The position numbers and the translations under genes were made by a program. Below, piece after piece: positions 8,747 through 14,376 of a stretch of DNA of 28,592 bases. The first letter of the stretch is position 1, and every line of letters starts with the position of its first letter. Origin of the DNA: Planctomycetota bacterium. Its GTDB lineage: Bacteria; Planctomycetota; Planctomycetia; Pirellulales; Pirellulaceae. The notes under the pieces were generated by a model. The model was not told where the DNA came from. It did no database searches and saw only the letters and a program-made list of their open reading frames with translations. The stretch spans positions 1-28,592 of the forward strand of contig JAPLNJ010001162.1 of assembly GCA_026692885.1 (NCBI GenBank). Direction: 5' to 3'.

Positions 8747-8836
8747 TTAGAACCACTCTGGCCGCAATAAGGCGGCGGTCAGATAACCCAGCAGCAACAA
8801 CGTCGTCGCGGCGGTAAGTACCTGCAAAGCATCCAT
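8747..8836 (-). CDS. kdpF: KdpF, small membrane subunit of the K+ pump
   Basis: A 29-aa peptide: it begins MDALQVLTAATTLLLLGYL and ends LLRPEWF. One membrane helix followed by the (L/Y)xxLLRPExF ending is the KdpF signature. KdpF is a lipid-like stabiliser of the KdpFABC complex. It lies 17 nt upstream of kdpA, its standard position. Confidence 0.9.
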   Translation of the reverse strand: MDALQVLTAATTLLLLGYLTAALLRPEWF

Positions 8837-8849
8837 CAGCCAGCCCTCT

Positions 8850-8945
8850 CTAAATCTTGTCACAGGCAGCCACAAAAGCCGTTAGCAGCCCCAACGCGGC
8901 GAGGCCTAACGCGAACATCACGGGCAACCACATCAGCAGGTCCAT
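8850..8945 (-). CDS. 31-aa membrane peptide of the kdp operon
   Basis: The peptide starts MDLLMWLPVMFALGLAAL and ends in TAFVAACDKI: a single hydrophobic helix with a short charged C-terminus. It is in the operon, 5 nt after the preceding 72-aa gene and 13 nt before kdpF. Short single-helix peptides ending in a Cys-Asp/Glu-(K/R)-(L/I) motif occur upstream of kdpF in other bacteria as I recall them; the role is unknown. A ribosome site is plausible (AGGAGTGACTCGC upstream of the ATG). It could be an extra structural or regulatory peptide of the pump. Confidence 0.7.
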   Translation of the reverse strand: MDLLMWLPVMFALGLAALGLLTAFVAACDKI

Positions 8946-8950
8946 GCGAG

Positions 8951-9169
8951 TCACTCCTGCGATAGATAGTCCTGGCATCGGTCGCAGGCCCAGACGTAGA
9001 CCGCCAGAACAGCGAAGACCGCGATGGCCAAGACTGCCCTCGCGGCGAAGACCGCCAGGTCCGACCGCTGAGCGGTCAGGTGATCAAACTCGAAGGCCAC
9101 GCCGACTAATGTGCCGACAGTGGCCAACGAAAAGCAGACGACAAGAATTCTGTTCCAGACTCGCCACAT
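8951..9169 (-). CDS. 72-aa two-helix membrane protein, first gene of the kdp operon
   Basis: Hydrophobic segments at about residues 7-27 and 40-61 indicate a small inner-membrane hairpin protein; the C-terminus (YVWACDRCQDYLSQE) is hydrophilic and has two cysteines in CDRC. AGGGGG lies about 8 nt before the ATG. It is the first gene after the inferred sigma-54 promoter and only 5 nt ahead of the next small gene, so it is very probably co-transcribed with kdpFABC. I recognise no family. Its position suggests an accessory subunit or a regulator of the pump; that is inference. Confidence 0.65.
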   Translation of the reverse strand: MWRVWNRILVVCFSLATVGTLVGVAFEFDHLTAQRSDLAVFAARAVLAIAVFAVLAVYVWACDRCQDYLSQE

Positions 9170-9262
9170 CGGTTGGCCCCCTAGTCATCGCCAGCCGCAG
9201 CAAGGAGTACTCAGCGCTGACCGGCTCGTTCGTTCACGGTATCGAAACTGCACATCATCAAA

Positions 9263-9276
9263 GCAAGCGACGTGCC
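9263..9276 (-). promoter_or_regulatory. Sigma-54 (-24/-12) promoter of the kdp operon
   Basis: On the minus strand 9276 to 9263 reads GGCACG-TCGC-TTGC. The consensus is TGGCACG-N4-TTGC(A/T); here every core position except the first T matches, the next base is T, and the GG-N10-GC spacing is exact. It faces the kdp operon, with a predicted start near 9251 and a leader of about 80 nt before the first gene at 9169. The divergently encoded sigma-54 activator at 9476 makes functional use likely. Confidence 0.7.
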
Positions 9277-9299
9277 GACGCTGGCACAAAAGTCACAAG

Positions 9300-9328
9300 T
9301 GGTGAGTCTCGCAAGGGTTCAGTAGAAT
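9300..9328 (+). promoter_or_regulatory. Possible sigma-70-type promoter of the regulator operon
   Basis: TGGTGA (9300-9305), 17 nt, TAGAAT (9323-9328) on the plus strand, directed at the response regulator gene. The layout matches the one at 1162-1190. The predicted start near 9335 would put the tandem repeats at 9350-9393 in the leader. The -35 box is weak. Confidence 0.3.
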
Positions 9329-9349
9329 GGCATCACGGGGCTTGGCCCC

Positions 9350-9393
9350 TGCAAATTGCAGATTGCACGATGAGTCATGCAGGATGCACGATG
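9350..9393. promoter_or_regulatory. Candidate enhancer (UAS) cluster for the sigma-54 activator
   Basis: TGCAAATTGCA at 9350-9360 is an odd-centred palindrome. TGCACGATG occurs at 9364-9372 and again at 9385-9393, exactly 21 bp apart (two helical turns). Relative to the inferred kdp start near 9251 these lie at about -99 to -142, where NtrC-type enhancers normally sit. The function is inferred from position and periodicity only. Confidence 0.4.
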
Positions 9394-9475
9394 GACCGTG
9401 GATCGCAGTGGCTTGTCACGGCGTGAATCGACGACTTACACGGCTTCCGAATCCGTCAAGCTGGAACGGGAAAAC

Positions 9476-10810
9476 ATGAACATCCTGGTGATTGACGACG
9501 ATGCGAGACTCCGGCGCACGCTGCGCATGTCGCTGGAAGTCTTGGGACATCGGGCCGTAGAAGCTCGAGACGGTGTCCAAGCTGTCGAATTGTTGGGACG
9601 TCAGCCGTTCGAGATGGCACTGCTGGACCTGCGATTGGCGCGAGAACACGGTCTGGAACTCTTGCCGCGTTTGCTAAGTCTGGCGCCAGGCTTGTGCGTG
9701 GTGATCGTCACCGCCTATGCCACCATCGAAACGGCGGTGGAGGCCATGCGGCGTGGAGCCTTTGACTATCTGCCTAAGCCCTTCACGCCGGATCAACTGC
9801 GCGCGATTCTCGACCGGATCGCCCAACTGCGGCGGCTGGAATCCCAAGTCGCCGACTTGGAAGAACAGGTTCGCTCGAGCGTGCCTGAAGTCGACCTCCA
9901 GACAACGGAGCCGAAAATGCGTGCGGTTCTGGACATGGCATTCAAAACCGCGGCCACGGAAGCCACCATCCTGCTGCGCGGCGAAAGCGGGACGGGCAAA
10001 GGGGTCTTGGCCCGGGCGATCCATGCTCGTAGCCAGCGCGCCGGCCATCCGTTCGTCACCCTGCACTGTCCCAGCCTATCGGCCGAGTTGCTGGAAAGTG
10101 AACTCTTCGGACATGCGGAGGGCGCCTTTACCGGTGCCGTGCGTGATACCGTGGGCAAGGTAGCGGTCGCGGAAGGCGGGACCCTGTTCCTTGACGAAAT
10201 CGGGGACCTGCCCCTGGCGCTGCAGCCGAAACTTCTGCGACTTCTCCAGGAACGGTGCTATGAGCGAGTAGGCGAGACTCAGACCCGGGCGGGCAACATC
10301 CGGGTGCTGGCAGCGACCAATCGCAATCTGGAGGCCGAACTGGCTACCGGCCACTTCCGCGAAGACCTCTACTATCGACTAAACGTAATCGAAGTGACGG
10401 TGCCGCCGCTGCGCGACCGGCCGGGTGATATTCTGCCCCTGGCGGAACACCTGTTGCGGTTCTTTGCCCAGCAAAACGCCAAACCGCTTTCCGGGTTCGC
10501 CGAGCCGGTGCGCGAGGCGCTCGTCCGTTACGCTTGGCCGGGAAATATCCGCGAACTGCGCAATACGATTGAGCGGGGCGTCATTCTCGCCGCCGTCCCG
10601 ATCGTCCAATTGGCCGATCTGCCGTCGCAGGTTGGCAGCCCTAACCAGACCAGGCCCGGCGCAACGAGTGAACCGCAGACGCTCGACCAAATGGAAGCGG
10701 AAACCATCCGTCGCGTCTTGGCTTCGGCCGCGACGTTGGACGAAGCCGCGGTCAGGTTGGGCATCGATCCCAGCACCTTGTATCGGAAACGTAAGAAGTA
10801 TGGCATCTGA
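9476..10810 (+). CDS. NtrC-type sigma-54-dependent response regulator
   Basis: A 444-aa activator that should remodel sigma-54 RNA polymerase when phosphorylated. Domains: receiver (residues 1-120; acidic pocket D7-D9, phosphoacceptor D51, T79, K101 in LPKPF), AAA+ domain (about 140-375; Walker A GESGTGKG 169-176, the sigma-54 contact loop GAFTGA 216-221, Walker B near 235-240 in GGTLFLDE) and a C-terminal Fis-type helix-turn-helix (about 405-444, ending STLYRKRKKYGI). The start at 9476 (MNILVIDDD) begins exactly at the receiver; the frame is open upstream, but that is regulatory DNA. It stands where KdpE, an OmpR-type regulator, would be expected. With the kinase behind it and the sigma-54 promoter in front of kdp, it is very probably the kdp activator (inference). 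Confidence 0.93.
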   Translation: MNILVIDDDARLRRTLRMSLEVLGHRAVEARDGVQAVELLGRQPFEMALLDLRLAREHGLELLPRLLSLAPGLCVVIVTAYATIETAVEAMRRGAFDYLPKPFTPDQLRAILDRIAQLRRLESQVADLEEQVRSSVPEVDLQTTEPKMRAVLDMAFKTAATEATILLRGESGTGKGVLARAIHARSQRAGHPFVTLHCPSLSAELLESELFGHAEGAFTGAVRDTVGKVAVAEGGTLFLDEIGDLPLALQPKLLRLLQERCYERVGETQTRAGNIRVLAATNRNLEAELATGHFREDLYYRLNVIEVTVPPLRDRPGDILPLAEHLLRFFAQQNAKPLSGFAEPVREALVRYAWPGNIRELRNTIERGVILAAVPIVQLADLPSQVGSPNQTRPGATSEPQTLDQMEAETIRRVLASAATLDEAAVRLGIDPSTLYRKRKKYGI

Positions 10811-10829
10811 GTCACGGCCGAAAAATAGC

Positions 10830-10871
10830 TCCCTCGCCCCGGTACTCCGGGGAGAGGGTTGGGGTGAGGGG
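10830..10871. repeat. REP-type hairpin between regulator and kinase genes
   Basis: CTCCCTCGCCCC and GGGGTGAGGGG flank a GGTACTCCGGGGAGAGGG core, giving alternative stems. Sequences of this pattern (CCCTC...GAGGG around a CCGGGG core) are widespread intergenic repeats in high-GC bacteria. It lies in the 117-nt gap inside the regulator operon and could affect transcript stability. There is no U-tract, so it is not a typical terminator. Confidence 0.5.
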
Positions 10872-10927
10872 CAGAGCAGCAAATGCCGAAGTCATCTTTC
10901 GGCCGGTCCTAAGCGAGGAATCTGGCC

Positions 10928-12781
10928 ATGACTTTTCGTCTGCGAATCCTGGTGGCCATGCTCCCCCTGGTGGCCCTGCTGTTGACCCTGGGCGGGACGG
11001 GGACCCTGCTAATCTACCGGCTCGGCAATCGCATCGACGTGATCCTGCGCGAGAATTATGCCAGCGTGAGCTACATGCGGGACCTGAACGAGGCGTTGGA
11101 ACGCATCGATTCGTCGTTTCAGTTCGCGGTGGCCGGTCGCGATCAGGAATCCCACAAGCAGTACCAGACGAACTGGAAACTGTACGATGCGGCCCTGGCC
11201 CAGGAGCAGAGCAACATCACCGTGCCGGGAGAAGCCGAGTTGGTGGCCAGCCTGACAACGCTTAGCGGCCAGTACCGCCGCCAGGGCGAGGAGTTTTTTG
11301 ACCAGGCGGGCTCGCCCTTGAGTCGGCTGTATTTTGGCGAGCGAAACACGCCGGGACTCTACCACCGGTTCCGTGAGATCAAAGCCGTTTCAGGTGAGAT
11401 TCTGCGGATCAATCAGGACAACATGGAGGAAGCCAACCGGCAGGCACGCCGCCTGGCCCACTCCTCCCTGATTTGGTATGGCGGCGGCTTGGCGGTCGGG
11501 ATCGCCCTGGCCGCGTTTCTCGTGGCCAGCACGATTCGCACCATCCTGAACCCGATTCGTGCCGTCACCGAGTCAGTCGCCGCCATCGGAACGGGAGACC
11601 TCGATCAGCTCGTTCCGGTGACCTCGGAGGATGAACTTGGGCAGTTGGCCAGCGCGTTCAATTCCATGGCCCGCCAACTTCGGGATTATCGCCGGTCCCA
11701 CCGGGCCCAATTGACTCGTGCGCAGCAGACGAGCCAGGCCACAATCAACTCGTTCCCCGATCCGGTCTTGGTGGTCGACACCCTGCAGCACGTGGAACTG
11801 GCCAATCCCATGGCCCGCCGCCTGTTCGGCGTTCTGCCGGCCGAGGCGGAGGAAGGTACACCGCTGGTCTGGCAGCCGCCTGATCAATTGCGACAACCGC
11901 TACGGGACGTGCTGCAAGACCGCCGCGAGTACCTGCCGGAAGGCTTCGACAATGTCATCGTGCTCCCACTGGGCGAAGAGCCACGCTCGTTCCTGCCGCG
12001 AATCTTGCCCATCCACGATGCGGACGACGCTACCATCGGGGCCGCCGTGCTCTTGGAAGACGTGACTCGTTTCCGCCTGCTCGACGAGGTCAAGAGCAAT
12101 CTGGTGGCGACGGTTAGCCACGAACTAAAGACGCCTCTGACCAGCATTCGACTTGTGCTGCATCTCCTCCTGGAGGAGACCGTGGGGCCGCTGGCTCCGA
12201 AGCAACTCGAGCTACTGGTGGATGCGCGTGACAATGCGGAGCGGTTGTTGGGCATGATCAACAATCTCCTGGATCTAGCGCGACTGGAACAGGGCAGGAT
12301 TCAGCTCCAACTGCGTCCGGAGCGGCCGCTGGCTTTGTTGCAGCCGGTCGCTGACTCCTTCCGACCGCGAGCTATCGATGGGGGCCTCGAGCTGACGCTG
12401 GATGTGGCCGACGAACTGCTCCCGGTGTCCGTGGATGCCGAGCAATTCCAGCATGCCTTGCTGAATCTGTTGGACAACGCGCTAGTCCACACTCTGCCTG
12501 GCGGACGGATCACCCTGTCCGCCCGGGCGGCTGACGGTCGCGTCGTCATCTCTGTCGCGGATACAGGCTCTGGTATTCCCGCTCAGTACCTGCCCCTGGT
12601 CTTCGACAAATACTTCCGCGTGCCGGGAGACACCAGCCGAGGCGGTAGCGGCCTCGGGCTGGCGATCGTGCGAGAAGTCATCACGGCTCACGGAGGCACG
12701 GTGACGTGCGAAAGCCAGCCGGGTGTGCGGACCGTATTTCGTTTGGAACTACCCCTCGATAACGGAGGAGCGGCCGAGTAA
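10928..12781 (+). CDS. Membrane sensor histidine kinase (HAMP-PAS-HisKA-HATPase)
   Basis: 617 aa. Two membrane helices (about 4-30 and 179-205) enclose a mostly helical periplasmic region, followed by HAMP (about 203-257), a PAS domain (about 268-385, SFPDPVLVVD), the dimerisation/phosphoacceptor helix with H398 in VSHELKTPLTSIR, and the ATPase domain with N-box NLLDNALVHT, G1 DTGSGIP, F-box FDKYF and G2 GGSGLGLAI. GAGGAA precedes the start. It lies between the sigma-54 regulator and the KdpD-domain gene, so it should phosphorylate that regulator. Unlike E. coli KdpD it has no fused KdpD/Usp module; that is encoded by the next gene, 23 nt downstream. What it senses (K+, turgor or another cue) cannot be read from the sequence. 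Confidence 0.92.
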   Translation: MTFRLRILVAMLPLVALLLTLGGTGTLLIYRLGNRIDVILRENYASVSYMRDLNEALERIDSSFQFAVAGRDQESHKQYQTNWKLYDAALAQEQSNITVPGEAELVASLTTLSGQYRRQGEEFFDQAGSPLSRLYFGERNTPGLYHRFREIKAVSGEILRINQDNMEEANRQARRLAHSSLIWYGGGLAVGIALAAFLVASTIRTILNPIRAVTESVAAIGTGDLDQLVPVTSEDELGQLASAFNSMARQLRDYRRSHRAQLTRAQQTSQATINSFPDPVLVVDTLQHVELANPMARRLFGVLPAEAEEGTPLVWQPPDQLRQPLRDVLQDRREYLPEGFDNVIVLPLGEEPRSFLPRILPIHDADDATIGAAVLLEDVTRFRLLDEVKSNLVATVSHELKTPLTSIRLVLHLLLEETVGPLAPKQLELLVDARDNAERLLGMINNLLDLARLEQGRIQLQLRPERPLALLQPVADSFRPRAIDGGLELTLDVADELLPVSVDAEQFQHALLNLLDNALVHTLPGGRITLSARAADGRVVISVADTGSGIPAQYLPLVFDKYFRVPGDTSRGGSGLGLAIVREVITAHGGTVTCESQPGVRTVFRLELPLDNGGAAE

Positions 12782-12804
12782 CGCGCACGCCCCCAGGACC
12801 TGTC

Positions 12805-13986
12805 ATGGACCCAAAGATTACTCCCCGAACAACCGCGGCCGACGAAGAATCGCAGCCTAAGCCGGAGCACTTCCTGGATCTCATTCGACGCCAGCGGCGC
12901 GGCCGGTTGAAGATCTACCTGGGCTTCGCGGCCGGAGTGGGCAAGACCTACGATATGCTCCAGGAGGGCAACCGGTTACACAAACAGGGTGTGGACGTCG
13001 TGATCGGCTTCGTGGAAACGCACGGGCGCGCCGAGACGATGGCTCAAATCGGCGAAGTGGAACAGGTTCCACGTAGCCGCATTGAGTACCGTGGTATCGT
13101 CCTGGAGGAACTGGACCTGGAGGCCGTGCTGCAGCGGCGGCCGACCATTGCCCTGGTCGACGAACTGGCACACACGAATGCCCCTGGCAGCCGCAATGGC
13201 AAACGGTATCAGGACGTCGCCGAAATCCTGCGGGCCGGTATCAACGTCATCACCACGCTGAACATCCAGCATCTGGAGAGCCTGCATGACATCGTCGAAC
13301 GCGCCACGGGTGTGCGCGTCAAGGAACGGCTGCCCGACTACGTGGTCACGATGGCGGACCAGATTGTCAACGTCGACCTGTCGGCCGAGGACCTGCGGGA
13401 GAGGCTGCAGCAGGGGAAGATCTATCCGCCCGAACGCATCCAAACGGCGTTGGAGAACTTCTTTGCACCGGAAAAACTGACGCAACTTCGCGAGCTGGCG
13501 ATGGAGGAGATCGCGTTCCGGCTCGACCGGTCCCGGCGCGAAGACGAGCAGCGGGGCGGCCCGCCCGCTTCCGCCTCCGAACGCGTGATGGTCTGCCTGA
13601 GTTCGCGGAGTCCCCAGGCTTCGGCGTTACTGCGCAAAGCCTCTCGCATCGCCGACCGCTTGGGCGCTCCCTGGTATGCGGTCTACGTGCAAACGCCCCG
13701 CGAGGCACCGGAATACGTCGCTGCAGCCACGCAGCGCCAGATCGGAAACAGCCTCGATCTGGCCCGGCAGTTGGGTGGCACGTCGCTGGCCTTCAAAGGG
13801 ACCGATCTGATCACTACCATCGCGGCCTTCGTCGGCGAATACGGCATCACCCACGTCATTCTCGGCCGCACGCGGCAGCCGTGGTATCGTCGCTGGTTCG
13901 GTCGGTCCATCCTGGATCGATTGTTGCAGGCCGTTCCGGGCGTCGACGTGACCGTCGTGGACAACGGCCCGCCTCGGTCCGGCTGA
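12805..13986 (+). CDS. kdpD: Stand-alone KdpD sensor domain plus Usp domain, no kinase
   Basis: A 393-aa soluble protein equal to the N-terminal half of KdpD. Residues about 33-245 are the KdpD domain: Walker A GFAAGVGKT with K47, THGR, ALVDELAHTNAPGSR as Walker B, TTLNIQHLESLHD, and a VDLSAEDLRERL region. Residues about 255-390 are a universal-stress-protein fold (VMVCLSSRSPQASALLR, HVILGRTRQPWYRRWFG). The four membrane helices, GAF and histidine kinase of full-length KdpD (~890 aa) are absent, and the stop is followed by non-coding DNA, so this is a designed short form, not a broken gene. N-terminal-only KdpD proteins are known from cyanobacteria. It probably acts with the separate kinase upstream; KdpD Usp domains bind c-di-AMP in some Firmicutes, which may or may not apply. 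Confidence 0.93.
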   Translation: MDPKITPRTTAADEESQPKPEHFLDLIRRQRRGRLKIYLGFAAGVGKTYDMLQEGNRLHKQGVDVVIGFVETHGRAETMAQIGEVEQVPRSRIEYRGIVLEELDLEAVLQRRPTIALVDELAHTNAPGSRNGKRYQDVAEILRAGINVITTLNIQHLESLHDIVERATGVRVKERLPDYVVTMADQIVNVDLSAEDLRERLQQGKIYPPERIQTALENFFAPEKLTQLRELAMEEIAFRLDRSRREDEQRGGPPASASERVMVCLSSRSPQASALLRKASRIADRLGAPWYAVYVQTPREAPEYVAAATQRQIGNSLDLARQLGGTSLAFKGTDLITTIAAFVGEYGITHVILGRTRQPWYRRWFGRSILDRLLQAVPGVDVTVVDNGPPRSG

Positions 13987-14376
13987 AACAGGGGCCAAAG
14001 CGGTCGCATCGAGAGCACATTTCGGGCCAATTTTCTTGGCGGCCGCGACCTCGATTTGCGGGTGGCCGACGGGATGTCGGACATGGGGCGTGGGACGTGG
14101 GGACTATTCGGCTCGACTGCGGTGAGCTAGAATTCCCCACGTGCAGCCTAATTCTCCCAAACGGGGAGAAGCGGGGGAACCAACGAATCGGCTTGGGCCG
14201 ATTCCGGGGCGCAGGGCGGCTTGAGCCGCCCGGGATACTTTCAAGTCCTAGCCCGTCAGCTAACCTCGTCGGTATGGCCGGAGCGTTTTGTCCGGACCGG
14301 ATTGAAAGGGCCTGTTCGTTTCTGCACCGACGCAGTGCCTGCGATTTCTGGGATGTTGCGTCCCGTACGGTGTTCT
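13987..14376. other. 390-bp gap with several hairpins
   Basis: No gene. Three inverted repeats are visible: ACGTGGGGA (14095-14103) with TCCCCACGT (14134-14142); AATCGGC (14186-14192) with GCCGATT (14197-14203); and GGGCGGCT (14214-14221) with AGCCGCCC (14224-14231) around a 2-nt loop. None has a downstream U-tract. The CCCGTCAGCTAACCTCGTCGG segment after the last hairpin resembles repeated intergenic DNA of planctomycetes as I remember it. The gap may separate a second promoter for the permease from the sensor genes. Confidence 0.45.

Noticed and set aside
9282..9297. TGGCAC at 9282 as a plus-strand sigma-54 promoter for the regulator
   Set aside because: The -12 element reads TCAC where TTGC is needed, so only half the motif is present.
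9342..9360. TTGGCCCC...TTGC as another plus-strand sigma-54 promoter
   Set aside because: The GG to GC spacing is 12, not 10.
14221..14376. A TTG start 156 nt earlier for the APC permease
   Set aside because: The added residues are encoded by a repeat hairpin and look non-protein-like; ATG 14377 precedes normal permease sequence.
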